From the NCBI GenBank assembly GCA_007693335.1, contig REDU01000073.1:20294-84293 (forward strand): a stretch of DNA of 64,000 nt, written 5' to 3'. Made by a program: the position numbers and the translations under genes. This document shows, piece after piece, positions 1 through 9,465 of the stretch (its first letter is position 1; each line of letters opens with the position of its first letter). The notes beneath the pieces are model-generated. The model had not been told where the DNA came from. It ran no database searches and worked only from the letters and a program-made list of their open reading frames with translations. The DNA is from Ilumatobacter sp. GTDB lineage: Bacteria; Actinomycetota; Acidimicrobiia; Acidimicrobiales; Ilumatobacteraceae.

Positions 1-119
1 TGCGCCCGCTCCTGCGGCATCTCACCCGGCTGGCTCCGGCGATCGCCAGGTGGGGGCACGACCGCATCCTGGCATCCGGCATCGACTCGTTCCGGACGCA
101 CGCGTTCCACGATCGATAG
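1..119 (+). CDS. C-terminal fragment, possibly SRPBCC-like protein
   Basis: The window opens inside a gene; the last 38 codons read in frame to a TAG. The visible tail is basic and amphipathic, with a W-G-H-D-R segment. It loosely recalls the W-N-H-D helix at the end of actinobacterial SRPBCC/polyketide-cyclase-like proteins. That is only a resemblance: no domain core is present, so the function is not established. The stop codon is only 9 bases before the next gene and supplies the first three bases of that gene's likely -10 element. Confidence 0.45.
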   Translation, partial: RPLLRHLTRLAPAIARWGHDRILASGIDSFRTHAFHDR

Positions 120-122
120 CGT
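117..122 (+). promoter_or_regulatory. -10 element (TAGCGT) of the YczE-like gene
   Basis: TAGCGT lies 6 bases before the GTG start, the spacing expected for a leaderless transcript. Its first three bases are the stop codon of the preceding gene. No clear -35 is seen. Confidence 0.5.
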
Positions 123-128
123 TCCGCC

Positions 129-749
129 GTGCTCTGGCTGCCCTCGGACCGACCCACCGAGCGGATCGTGCGGTGCGTGGGCGGTCTCGGACTGTTCGGG
201 CTGGGCGTCGCCCTCATCATCCACGCCGAGTTGGGGCCCGCACCGTGGGACGTGCTCCACCAGGGTCTCGCCATCCTCACCGGCGTCGCGATCGGCACCG
301 TGATCATCATCGTGGGTGCGCTGCTGCTGTTGCTCTGGATCCCGCTGCGCGAACGGCCGGGGCTCGGCACCGTCCTCAACGCCGTCGAGATCGGGGTCGT
401 GGTGAACCTCGTGCTGCCCGTGCTCCCCGACACCGACCGACTGCTCCCGCGTCTCGTGCTGATGGCCGGCGGCATCGTGCTGGTGGCCATCGGCTCCGGC
501 TTCTACATCGGCTCGGGTCTCGGCCCCGGACCACGCGACGGCCTGATGACGGGGCTCGCCCGACTCGGCCTCTCGATCCGCGTCGCCCGCACCTCCATCG
601 AGCTGACCGTGGTGGCCGGTGGCCTGGCGCTCGGCGGCTCCATCGGCATCGGCACCGCGCTGTTCGCCCTCGGTATCGGTCCCCTCGTGCAGGTGTTCCT
701 CCCCCGCCTCACCCTGCCCGCCGCCACCACCGCCAGCCGAGAGGTGTGA
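129..749 (+). CDS. YczE/YitT-like integral membrane protein
   Basis: A 206-residue hydrophobic protein with about five to six membrane segments. The repeated A/G-x-L-G-P-(A/G)-P-W/R-D motif (HAELGPAPWDV near residue 40 and GSGLGPGPRDG near 135) is characteristic of YczE/YyaS/YitT-type membrane proteins. The two copies suggest an internal duplication of a half-module. No transport substrate is known for the family with certainty, so none is assigned. The GTG start is supported by a TAGCGT box 6 bases upstream and the lack of a Shine-Dalgarno. Its TGA stop sits in the left arm of an inverted repeat shared with the convergent neighbour. Confidence 0.8.
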   Translation: MLWLPSDRPTERIVRCVGGLGLFGLGVALIIHAELGPAPWDVLHQGLAILTGVAIGTVIIIVGALLLLLWIPLRERPGLGTVLNAVEIGVVVNLVLPVLPDTDRLLPRLVLMAGGIVLVAIGSGFYIGSGLGPGPRDGLMTGLARLGLSIRVARTSIELTVVAGGLALGGSIGIGTALFALGIGPLVQVFLPRLTLPAATTASREV

Positions 750-785
750 CGTCACGACGCAGCACCCTGCACCCTGACGTCACAC
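744..785. terminator. Bidirectional hairpin containing both stop codons
   Basis: Perfect 11-base arms GTGTGACGTCA and TGACGTCACAC separated by 20 bases. The TGA of the left gene is in one arm and the TCA (minus-strand TGA) of the right gene in the other, so one hairpin could end transcription from both sides. There is no T-tract. Confidence 0.6.
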
Positions 786-1736
786 ATCGGTGGCACGACC
801 GAGCGACAGGCGTGCCGTCACCACGTCCTTGACCACCGTGAGCACCTCGGCCGGTCGCTTCGATGCGTACCAGCCGAGATACAGCAGCTCCCACCCGCAC
901 GCAGCTGCGGCCAGGTCACGCTGCTCGTCGAGCGGTTCAGCGTCGGGCCCGAAGTGGAACCTCCGACTGTGGGCCTCGAGACCCACCCGCGCCTCGGGGA
1001 TCGCGAGATCCACCCTGGCCACCGTTCGTCCGGACGTGTCGAGGATGCGGTACTGGGGAACCACGGACGGGAGCGCAGGGTCTTCGAGGCACATGGCGAG
1101 CAGCTCCTCGAACCAACTGTCGGGCACGCGACCTTCGTACGGGATGGCATCCAACGCCCGCCGGAGCCGACCTGATCCGCGTTGGCCGGGTCGGTGCAGG
1201 CGTTCGGCCGTCGAGCGGACCCACAGGAGACTGCAGCGTCGGCGGCGAACATCGGTGAGCGCTCTCCGCACCGCCCGATCGTCGACCACCGAACCGAGAT
1301 CGACGAGGGTCCGGGCGAGACCGGTGGTCGGGATGCCATCCACCGTCACCACGTCGCTGGACGGAACCGACGCGATGTGGTGCACCAGCGTGGCATCGCC
1401 GTGCGGGAGGCGGAGCCGACGATCACGTTCGATGCTCACCTCCGGCACGGGCGTCACATCGAATCCGTCGAGGCGATGCAGATGGGCCGCAGCGCGGTGC
1501 GACGCGACGGCACGCCTCGACCCGACGAGCGTGAGCACGCTGAGACGCTGGTGCCAGGTCTCGGGATGACCACGCAGGACGAGCACCCCGGCCACGACCT
1601 CGCGGAGGCGGTCACGTCGGACCGCGGTGGTGATCCGGCGGGCGTCGAATCCGACGGCGGCAGCCTGGCGGCGGGTGATGGCTCCGTGCTGAGAGGCTGC
1701 GAGCTCGGCAACGGCGCACCAGGCGTCGTCCGGCAT
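780..1736 (-). CDS. AbiEi-like antitoxin-domain protein with DUF559-type C-terminus
   Basis: A 318-residue protein. The N-terminal ~60 residues (ELAASQHGAITRRQAAAVGF) are the winged-helix AbiEi_4 type found in putative type IV antitoxins. The C-terminal ~110 residues (VDLAIPEARVGLEAHSRRFH, then an E-Q-R-D-L stretch) match the Vsr/DUF559 endonuclease-like fold, with the acidic D-x-x-(x)E pattern. This combination is common and often multicopy in actinobacteria. No AbiEii-type nucleotidyltransferase toxin lies beside it, so a working toxin-antitoxin role is doubtful; an orphan regulator or nuclease-like protein is as likely. The ATG start has a TACGGT box 7 bases upstream. Confidence 0.75.
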   Translation of the reverse strand: MPDDAWCAVAELAASQHGAITRRQAAAVGFDARRITTAVRRDRLREVVAGVLVLRGHPETWHQRLSVLTLVGSRRAVASHRAAAHLHRLDGFDVTPVPEVSIERDRRLRLPHGDATLVHHIASVPSSDVVTVDGIPTTGLARTLVDLGSVVDDRAVRRALTDVRRRRCSLLWVRSTAERLHRPGQRGSGRLRRALDAIPYEGRVPDSWFEELLAMCLEDPALPSVVPQYRILDTSGRTVARVDLAIPEARVGLEAHSRRFHFGPDAEPLDEQRDLAAAACGWELLYLGWYASKRPAEVLTVVKDVVTARLSLGRATDV

Positions 1737-1743
1737 GCACCCG

Positions 1744-1749
1744 ACCGTA
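1744..1749 (-). promoter_or_regulatory. -10 element (TACGGT) of the AbiEi-like gene
   Basis: On the minus strand TACGGT ends 7 bases before the ATG, consistent with a leaderless message. Confidence 0.45.
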
Positions 1750-1780
1750 CCGATGGGGTACGACAGCTCGACGCCAGCAC

Positions 1781-1828
1781 GAAGTGTGACCTGACGATGC
1801 GAACCTCCGCGTCCTCAGGTCACGCTTC
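1781..1828 (-). terminator. Hairpin downstream of ahcY
   Basis: Fourteen-base arms GAAGTGTGACCTGA and TCAGGTCACGCTTC (one mismatch, a possible G-U pair) around a 20-base loop, about 30 bases past the ahcY stop. It is a plausible terminator without a T-tract, separating ahcY from the AbiEi-like gene. Confidence 0.55.
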
Positions 1829-1856
1829 GGGAGAGCCCGACGTCGAGCGACAGGGA

Positions 1857-3353
<1,497 letters not shown>

Positions 3354-3408
3354 GGCAGGTTCTCCTCCTGGATCGGATCCAGAGTTCTGATGTTCCAGAG
3401 TTCTGATG
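3354..3408 (-). promoter_or_regulatory. ahcY 5' leader with direct repeat and RBS-proximal hairpin
   Basis: Two identical 15-base copies (CATCAGAACTCTGGA on the coding strand) lie at 3394-3408 and 3378-3392, one base apart. A hairpin CTGGAT-CCG-ATCCAG (3368-3382) ends directly beside the GGAGGAG ribosome-binding site. I recognise no SAH, SAM-I or SAM-IV riboswitch consensus. A regulatory role is an inference. Confidence 0.4.
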
Positions 3409-3490
3409 ATGAGGAGCGAGCCGGGGCCTGCTGGCACCGATCGGGTCAGCCCGCGCCCTCTCAGCTTAGCGAACGGTCGTGCGTCCCCGG

Positions 3491-3544
3491 TCCAGGGGTC
3501 GCCAGTTCAGGGGTCGACAGTTCAGGGGTCGACGGTTCAGGGGC
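3491..3544. repeat. 15-base tandem repeat at the end of the secreted-protein gene
   Basis: Three copies of TTCAGGGGTCGACAG (one with two changes) plus a partial fourth. The partial copy contains the stop codon of the minus-strand gene, so the unit is a duplication of that gene's last bases that runs on into the intergenic space. Confidence 0.85.
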
Positions 3545-5045
3545 AGTCGAGCTCGGTGCCGGCACCCTCGTCGGTGAGCACCACGGCGGCGGCATCGACC
3601 AGGTAGTGCACCGAGTGGTTGAAGTTGTAGACCCGCACCGAGTGCTGGTCGACGACTCCCTCGTCGCGCTGGCGCTGGCCGTAGCGGAACAGGGCGGCGT
3701 TGGGCACGCTCTGGTCCTCGAAGATGTTCAGGTTCGAGGCCTCGGGTGGATCATCGTCGTCGAGCGCCGACGGGAAGACCGTGAGGTAGGAGTCGGCGTC
3801 GAACGACTGGTCCCAGTCGTCGCGCCGCTCGAGGCCCGTGGCGGTGAGGTTGCCGAGGAACGCCGACTGCGGACCCACCCACTCCTCGCCGATCTTCACG
3901 TCGGCCACGAAGCGGCAGAACGACCAGTCGTCGGCCATGCTCGGACCGAGCCGCAACGGCGGCACACCACCGATCTCCTGGCGGGTGTCGAGCACGCGGA
4001 ACGGCTGGTTGAGCGGGATGACACGACCCTCGCGGGTGTCGGTCGGGCGGGGCTCGAGATAGGCAACCACGTCGACCACGAGGTTGGTGTCGCCCGCGGA
4101 GTTGTAGAGCCAGACGCTGCCGTCGGAACCCACCGGCACCATGACCAGGTTGGCCTTCACCTGTCCGGCCACCAGGTTGAGGTTGCTCGTGGTGGGCGGC
4201 ACACCGTCGGCCGGGCGCTCGGGCACGACCGACACGAACGTGGCGGTGCTGTTCGGGCCCTGGTTGACGCCGGTGACGTTCACCAGCACACCGGTGATGG
4301 TGTCGCTGTCGGGCACGATGCCCGGGACCGGCGGGTTGAGCGAGTCGGCGCCGGCGATCGGCACCTGCACCGACTGGTCCGGGCCGATCGGTGTCGCGCC
4401 GAAGGTCGGGTTGCGGGAGTCGAAGATGCGGCCAGGACCCACGGGGATCAGCCGAGAGCCACTCTCCTGGAAGGTGCCCTTCGAGAACCACCCGAACGTG
4501 TCGATGAGGACGTGCGCCGTGCCCGAACCGCCCTCCGACACGAGACGGACGGTGATCTGGCCGTCGTCGCCCGGGGCCAGCACCGTCATGTTGGGGACGG
4601 TCTCGCCGGGACCGAAGTTGACGATGGACGATTCTCCCTCGACATCGCCGGTGCCGAACGCCCGCAGGTAACCGGGGGCGGTGGGCTCGACCACGGTGAT
4701 GCTCACGGCCACCGCCAGCACCTGATCGTCGTCGATCATGTCGGGCAGTCCGCCCAGGCCGGACAGTGGGACATCGAAGGCCTGACCGGCGCCGGGCACC
4801 AGCGGCCGGGCACCGGCCTCGAGCACGTTGATGCCCGAGCGGGTGTCGAGCACCCGCTGGGGATCGAGGGGGTGGAACTCGCCACCGGCGCCCAGCACAT
4901 CGGCTGCCGCCACCCTCCCCTGATCGGTGGACGTGGTCAGCAACGACACCGTACCGAGCACCGCGACGGCGGTGAGGACGGCGACGGAGCGACGGACGAT
5001 GCGGCGCGGAGCAGACACGAGGACACATCGTAACCGATTCGTCAC
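3537..5045 (-). CDS. Secreted protein with three RVLDTR-type beta-repeats
   Basis: A 502-residue protein with a twin-arginine-rich N-terminus and a hydrophobic core (about 18-38), so probably exported. The rest is three ~140-150-residue modules. Each begins with (R/I)(V/I)(L/F)D(T/S)R (near residues 64, 210, 355), passes through A/T-S-N-L-N, and ends with a hydrophobic strand reading V-D-V-x-(A/G)-(Y/F). This module is common in acidimicrobiial secreted proteins; it is usually accessory and without known catalysis. The same module forms the C-terminus of the polysaccharide deacetylase at 60-62 kb. Surface adhesion or carbohydrate binding is possible but not shown. The GTG start gives a complete signal sequence; a second GTG lies 8 codons in. 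Confidence 0.8.
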   Translation of the reverse strand: MTNRLRCVLVSAPRRIVRRSVAVLTAVAVLGTVSLLTTSTDQGRVAAADVLGAGGEFHPLDPQRVLDTRSGINVLEAGARPLVPGAGQAFDVPLSGLGGLPDMIDDDQVLAVAVSITVVEPTAPGYLRAFGTGDVEGESSIVNFGPGETVPNMTVLAPGDDGQITVRLVSEGGSGTAHVLIDTFGWFSKGTFQESGSRLIPVGPGRIFDSRNPTFGATPIGPDQSVQVPIAGADSLNPPVPGIVPDSDTITGVLVNVTGVNQGPNSTATFVSVVPERPADGVPPTTSNLNLVAGQVKANLVMVPVGSDGSVWLYNSAGDTNLVVDVVAYLEPRPTDTREGRVIPLNQPFRVLDTRQEIGGVPPLRLGPSMADDWSFCRFVADVKIGEEWVGPQSAFLGNLTATGLERRDDWDQSFDADSYLTVFPSALDDDDPPEASNLNIFEDQSVPNAALFRYGQRQRDEGVVDQHSVRVYNFNHSVHYLVDAAAVVLTDEGAGTELDCP

Positions 5046-5073
5046 GGGACTGTCCGCGCGGGAGCGACCGCGC

Positions 5074-5310
5074 TCAGGTGTCGAAGGTGGGGCGCAGGCC
5101 CTCGCGCTCGATGAGCTCGGTGAGCCGAGCGTGCTCAGCGGCGTCGACCACGGTCGACTCCTCGGGCAGCATCACCGGGATGTCGTCGCGGATCTCGTAC
5201 CGGCGCTGCTGGCGCGGGTTGTACAGGATCGACTCGGACTCGACGTGCACGAGTGGGCCCTTGTCGATCGGGCAGGCGAGGAGTTCGAGCAGTGCGGGAT
5301 CGAGGGCCAT
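5074..5310 (-). CDS. Trm112-family small protein
   Basis: A 78-residue protein with the Trm112/YcaR pattern: LLACPIDKGPL near the N-terminus, then Y-E-I-R-D-D-I-P-V-M-L. The second cysteine of the usual CPxC pair is Asp, so no zinc site is expected. Such proteins sit beside manB in many actinobacteria; in eukaryotes and archaea Trm112 activates methyltransferases, but its bacterial role is less clear. The ATG is preceded by GGAG. It lies 62 bases downstream of the phosphomannomutase gene, likely the same transcript. Confidence 0.85.
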   Translation of the reverse strand: MALDPALLELLACPIDKGPLVHVESESILYNPRQQRRYEIRDDIPVMLPEESTVVDAAEHARLTELIEREGLRPTFDT

Positions 5311-5372
5311 GAGGTCTCCGGACGGGATCGTGACGAGAATGCGGACGGGGCGGCGGACGGGATCCGGACCGG

Positions 5373-6728
5373 TCAGGACCGGGTGATGGACGCGAGCAGG
5401 TCGGCCACGTAGCGGTCGCAGTCGTCGCGCGTCGAGGCCTCGAGGTTCAGGCGCAACAGCGGCTCGGTGTTGGACGGGCGCAGGTTGAACCACCACGAGC
5501 CGCAGTCGACGGTGAGTCCGTCGAGGCGGTCCTGGGCGAAGTCGGCGTACTCCTCGCTGATGTCGTCGATCACGGCGAGCGCGTCGTCGACCTGGGTGTT
5601 GATCTCACCACTGGCGGCGTAGCGCTCGAACGGCTTGCGCAGCACCGACAGGTCCTGCTCGGTCCGGCAGAGCTCGTCGATCACGAGGAGCGAGGCGATC
5701 AGGCCGCTGTCGGCGTTGTAGTTGCGGGCGAAGTAGTAGTGCGCCGAGTGCTCGCCACCGAACAGCGCCCCGGTGTCGGCCATCATCTCCTTGATGTACG
5801 AGTGGCCCACCCGGGTACGGACCGGGATGCCACCGTGCTCTCGCACCGTCTCGGGCACGGACCGGGAGCAGATCAGGTTGTGGAGCACCGTCGAGCCCGG
5901 GTTCGTGCGGAGCACCGCGGCCGCGAGGATGGCGGTGGTGGTGGAACCGCTGAGGCCGTTGCCGGTCTCGTCGACCACGAACACCCGGTCGGCGTCACCG
6001 TCGAACGCGAGACCGATGTCGAACCCGCCCGACACCACCCGCGCCCGGAGGTCACGCTGGTTCGCGGGCTGCAACGGATCGGCCGGATGGTTCGGGAACG
6101 AACCGTCGAGCTCGCCGTACATCACCTCGAGCTCGATCATGTCGAGCCGCTCGAACACGGCGGGCACCACGAGCCCACCCATGCCGTTCGCGGTGTCGGC
6201 CACGACCTTCATCGGGCGGAACGTGCTCGGATCGACGAACGAGAGCACGTGCTCCACGAACTGATCGAGCATGTCACGCTCGGAGCGTCGACCCCTGGCC
6301 GGACCTGCGACGGGGCCGCTACCCGCCAGCACGGCCGCTGCCGTGTCGCGGATCGTGGCCAGGCCGGTCTCGATGCCGATCGGCTTCGCGCCGCTGCGAC
6401 AGAACTTGACCCCGTTGTACTGCGCCGGGTTGTGCGAGGCCGTGAACATCGCGCCCGGCGAGTCGAGCGCACCGGCGGCGAAGTAGAGCAGATCGGTGGA
6501 GGCGAGCCCGAGGTCGATCACGTCGACCCCCTGACCGGTCACACCGGCGGAGAACGCCTCGACCAGTTCGGGGCCGGTCGGACGCATGTCGCGGGCGACG
6601 AGCACCGAGTCGGACTGGGAGTACTGGGCGAAGCCGACACCGAGGGCATGGGCCACGTCAGCATCGAGCTGATCGGGCACCGTGCCTCGGATGTCGTACG
6701 CCTTGACGATGAGATCGAGGACAGTCAT
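5373..6728 (-). CDS. manB: Phosphomannomutase/phosphoglucomutase
   Basis: Interconverts hexose-6-phosphate and hexose-1-phosphate, feeding mannose-1-phosphate to GDP-mannose. All four alpha-D-phosphohexomutase signatures are present in 451 residues: phosphoserine loop TASHNP (96-101, Ser98), metal loop DGDADR (~240), sugar-specificity loop GGEHSAHYYF (~320), and phosphate loop RPSNTEPLLR near the C-terminus. In this window the product would supply GDP-mannose for Gmd and Fcl. The -10-like TAGCGT 11 bases upstream overlaps the stop codon of the preceding gene, so it may have its own promoter as well as read-through. Confidence 0.95.
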   Translation of the reverse strand: MTVLDLIVKAYDIRGTVPDQLDADVAHALGVGFAQYSQSDSVLVARDMRPTGPELVEAFSAGVTGQGVDVIDLGLASTDLLYFAAGALDSPGAMFTASHNPAQYNGVKFCRSGAKPIGIETGLATIRDTAAAVLAGSGPVAGPARGRRSERDMLDQFVEHVLSFVDPSTFRPMKVVADTANGMGGLVVPAVFERLDMIELEVMYGELDGSFPNHPADPLQPANQRDLRARVVSGGFDIGLAFDGDADRVFVVDETGNGLSGSTTTAILAAAVLRTNPGSTVLHNLICSRSVPETVREHGGIPVRTRVGHSYIKEMMADTGALFGGEHSAHYYFARNYNADSGLIASLLVIDELCRTEQDLSVLRKPFERYAASGEINTQVDDALAVIDDISEEYADFAQDRLDGLTVDCGSWWFNLRPSNTEPLLRLNLEASTRDDCDRYVADLLASITRS

Positions 6729-6739
6729 GACGGGGCATC

Positions 6740-6745
6740 ACGCTA
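6740..6745 (-). promoter_or_regulatory. -10 element (TAGCGT) of manB
   Basis: Eleven bases before the manB ATG. The TAG is also the stop codon of the upstream membrane-protein gene, so the two functions share the same bases. Confidence 0.35.
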
Positions 6746-9406
6746 GCGGTCGGGGCCGCGGCCACCTCCCGGCGCGGGATCCGAGGTGTCGCCGGGTACA
6801 CCCACCGGCGACTCCTCGTCGATGACCGGCTCGTCGATGACCGGCTCGTCGATGACCGGCTCGTCGATGACCGGCTCGTCGGTGGGTCGGGACCAGCCGC
6901 CGGGCGTCTCGCTCGCGAACACGAGGTCGCCTTGCCGGCGCCACACCACGCACAGCACGATGCCGCCCAGGGCGAGGAGCCAGAACACCCAGTCGGCCGT
7001 GCTCCGACCGAACGTCATCTCGACGGTGGTGTCGGTGGGGACCACCACCATCATGTTGGGGGCGATGCGGTACGGACCGTCGGCGCCCGAGGCCCGCCAG
7101 TTCGGGAAATAGCTGACCCGCACCAGGACCGGCACGCCCACCTGGTCGACGCTGAACGACAGCGACTGCTGTTCGATCTGCACGTCGGAGATCGTGACCG
7201 GTGGCAACGGCACCTGCTCGATCGGGTCGGCGGGCACCACGATGTCGACACGCGGTCCGTTCGGGTCGCCGGGGCCGAGTCGACGGGCCTCGTCGACCAC
7301 CACGTCGATCCGCTGCCACGAGTCGGGCCCGCTGTCGGCGGGCATCGCCGCCCACTCGTCGCGCTGCTGGAACCAGCTCGTACCGAGTTCGAGGTGCCGT
7401 TCGCGCTGATCGCCGGGACGCGATCCGACCACCACCGGCTGCACCTCGAGCGCCTGCACCACGTCGGAGTCGGCCACCAGGTAGATGTCCCACGGACCCG
7501 ATGAGGCGATGAAGCTCAGCTCGGGCTGGGCCGCCGCCTGCGCCTTGGCCGCCTCGGTGCGCACCATCACGTACCGCACCCCGAGCGACTGGAGGTGGGG
7601 CACACCCACCGATGCGTCGTTGTCGACGTAGCGCAGCTCACGCACCGGGTTCGACGACCGCTCCGACATCGCCGCCGTGGTCAGGAAGTGGTACGGCGTG
7701 GTGCCGGACGCCTCGAAGAACAGCCCCTCCATCGAGCCGATGCAGCCATCGGTCCAGTGCGGCAGGAGCATCAGCGCCATCGTGGTGCCGTACCGCCCGT
7801 TGTCGGGATTGTTCTCCCACAGCGCGCGACCACAGCCGAGCTCGGGATCGAGACCGATGCGCTCCATGGTGCGAACCACCTCGTAGTACTCGGCGTAGAA
7901 CTCACCGCGACCCTCGTACCCGAGGAAGTTGTACCGGGCCCAACCGTCACCCTGGGCATCGGTGTTGGTCGGGGTGGCGCTGAACGGCCCCCAGGCGTAG
8001 ACCGGGGTCTCTCCGGCGCGGACCTCCTTGAGCCCACCTCCGGGGAGCACCTGGAACATCCACCCGAGCACCACGAGCACGCCGAGCGCCGTGATGCTCG
8101 CGAACACCGTGGACGCCACGGTGCCGGCCCGTTCGCTGGCCCGCCGATCGCGAACGGCGTTCCACACCAGGGTGAAGGTCTCGACGATGCCGATCATCAT
8201 CAGCAGGTAGCGCACGAGGTAGAGGAACGGCAGCAACCGCGGGTTCCACAGCAGGCCGATCACCGGGAGGCTGTCGCGGGTGAGGTAGACCAGCGCCACG
8301 AGCGCCAGCCCGATGATGCCGAGCGCCGCGCCGGTGAGATGGCGGCGCATCACGCACGCCGCGAAGCCGATGACGGCGAACGTGGTGATCAGCACGTTGA
8401 GCGGCGCCGTGAGCGGGAAGAACATCAGCCAGAACGAGTCGGTGCGACCGTCGAGCGTGCCCTGCGGCCGGAACCCGTACTTCATGTCGGTCATGTAGGC
8501 GTGGTCGAGCAGGAACGGTCCGACCCACCAGATCGACAGCAAGAACGCGGTGAGGCCCACCGTGAGCGCGTAGACCAGTCGCTGACGGTCGAGCCAGACC
8601 AGCACGATGACGAACGCTGCCAACAGCACGAAGATCGCGACGATGCCGTGCGACACCGCCGACGCCGCGATCAGCACCGAGGCCCACACCCGGTACCGCC
8701 CCGTCCGCAATCCCGCCGCGAGCACGCCCAACCCGAGCATCCCGATCGACAGCGAGATGGAGAACGAGAACTCGCCGGCCATGGTCGACTTGAGGTTGCC
8801 GCCGTAGATGCTGAAGCTCTCGTCGAGCGCGAACGCGAGTCCACCGAAGGCGAACAGCTCGGGGATCGGGTAGCGGAACGCCGCCAGCCGCCCGAACGCC
8901 CAGCAGGCGGCAGGGAGCGTGATGAGACCGGCGACGCCCACCAGCTTCATCGCCACGCCGTACGGGAACACCACGTCGAGAGCCACGATCGCGATGGCCG
9001 GGAGCACCATGTAGAAGCGGTACGCCGGCATGCCGGCGTACCAGTCCATGCTCCACCCGTTGAGGCGCAGGCTCGGCAACAGATGATCACGGAGGAACGC
9101 CGGCCCCCAGACGTGGGCGCCGAAGTCACCACCGGTGGGCGTGGTGTCCGCGAACACGAGGTCCCGCGACGGCGAGAGCGGGTTGAAGTGGACGACGTTC
9201 ATCATGATCGCCGTCGTGGTGATCAGCGCGAACGCCGTGAACGACACCTGGATGATGCGGGTGTTGGTCCAGTCGGCCCGGGCCCAGGCGACCGGTCGCC
9301 GCACGATCCGCCGGCCGACCCGCCGCACGAACGGATCATCGGACCCGGCTTCCGGATCGGGGTCGGATCCGGCGGGGGGACCGGTGTGCTCGCTCACGGA
9401 CGTCAT
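6743..9406 (-). CDS. Large polytopic membrane protein (PTPS-related/YfhO-like)
   Basis: An 887-residue protein. After a ~45-residue polar N-terminus come about eleven membrane segments (roughly 55-450), a long extracytoplasmic part (about 470-790), one more membrane segment (about 800-820) and a charged tail. The first loop carries D-F-x-x-H and W-Y-A-G-M-P motifs as seen in GT-C-like '6-pyruvoyl-tetrahydropterin synthase-related' membrane proteins. These are thought to be lipid-linked-sugar glycosyltransferases; activity here is an inference. The tail contains four perfect PVIDE repeats. It lies 59 bases downstream of the CPBP protease gene, probably one transcript. The chosen ATG avoids a low-complexity upstream extension. 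Confidence 0.75.
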   Translation of the reverse strand: MTSVSEHTGPPAGSDPDPEAGSDDPFVRRVGRRIVRRPVAWARADWTNTRIIQVSFTAFALITTTAIMMNVVHFNPLSPSRDLVFADTTPTGGDFGAHVWGPAFLRDHLLPSLRLNGWSMDWYAGMPAYRFYMVLPAIAIVALDVVFPYGVAMKLVGVAGLITLPAACWAFGRLAAFRYPIPELFAFGGLAFALDESFSIYGGNLKSTMAGEFSFSISLSIGMLGLGVLAAGLRTGRYRVWASVLIAASAVSHGIVAIFVLLAAFVIVLVWLDRQRLVYALTVGLTAFLLSIWWVGPFLLDHAYMTDMKYGFRPQGTLDGRTDSFWLMFFPLTAPLNVLITTFAVIGFAACVMRRHLTGAALGIIGLALVALVYLTRDSLPVIGLLWNPRLLPFLYLVRYLLMMIGIVETFTLVWNAVRDRRASERAGTVASTVFASITALGVLVVLGWMFQVLPGGGLKEVRAGETPVYAWGPFSATPTNTDAQGDGWARYNFLGYEGRGEFYAEYYEVVRTMERIGLDPELGCGRALWENNPDNGRYGTTMALMLLPHWTDGCIGSMEGLFFEASGTTPYHFLTTAAMSERSSNPVRELRYVDNDASVGVPHLQSLGVRYVMVRTEAAKAQAAAQPELSFIASSGPWDIYLVADSDVVQALEVQPVVVGSRPGDQRERHLELGTSWFQQRDEWAAMPADSGPDSWQRIDVVVDEARRLGPGDPNGPRVDIVVPADPIEQVPLPPVTISDVQIEQQSLSFSVDQVGVPVLVRVSYFPNWRASGADGPYRIAPNMMVVVPTDTTVEMTFGRSTADWVFWLLALGGIVLCVVWRRQGDLVFASETPGGWSRPTDEPVIDEPVIDEPVIDEPVIDEESPVGVPGDTSDPAPGGGRGPDR
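6816..6875. repeat. Four perfect 15-base tandem copies inside the membrane-protein gene
   Basis: Unit TCGTCGATGACCGGC, four identical copies, coding in frame for the repeated pentapeptide PVIDE near the C-terminus. The perfect DNA identity suggests recent expansion or ongoing slippage. Confidence 0.9.
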
Positions 9407-9465
9407 CGGGGACCCATCTTGGCAGTTGGTCCCGTACTCGGCGGTTGGTCGTGGGGTCTCCGGGG

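Noticed and set aside
780..1736. Complete type IV toxin-antitoxin system
   Set aside because: No AbiEii-like toxin gene adjoins; the neighbours are ahcY and a membrane protein.
3354..3480. SAH, SAM-IV or TPP-like riboswitch before ahcY
   Set aside because: Fragments such as CTGAGA and GTGCCAGC recall these classes, but the conserved cores and pairing could not be traced.
5043..5075. Fourth copy of the REP-like element (ACTGTCCGCG)
   Set aside because: The partner GACAG at the 34-base distance is missing.
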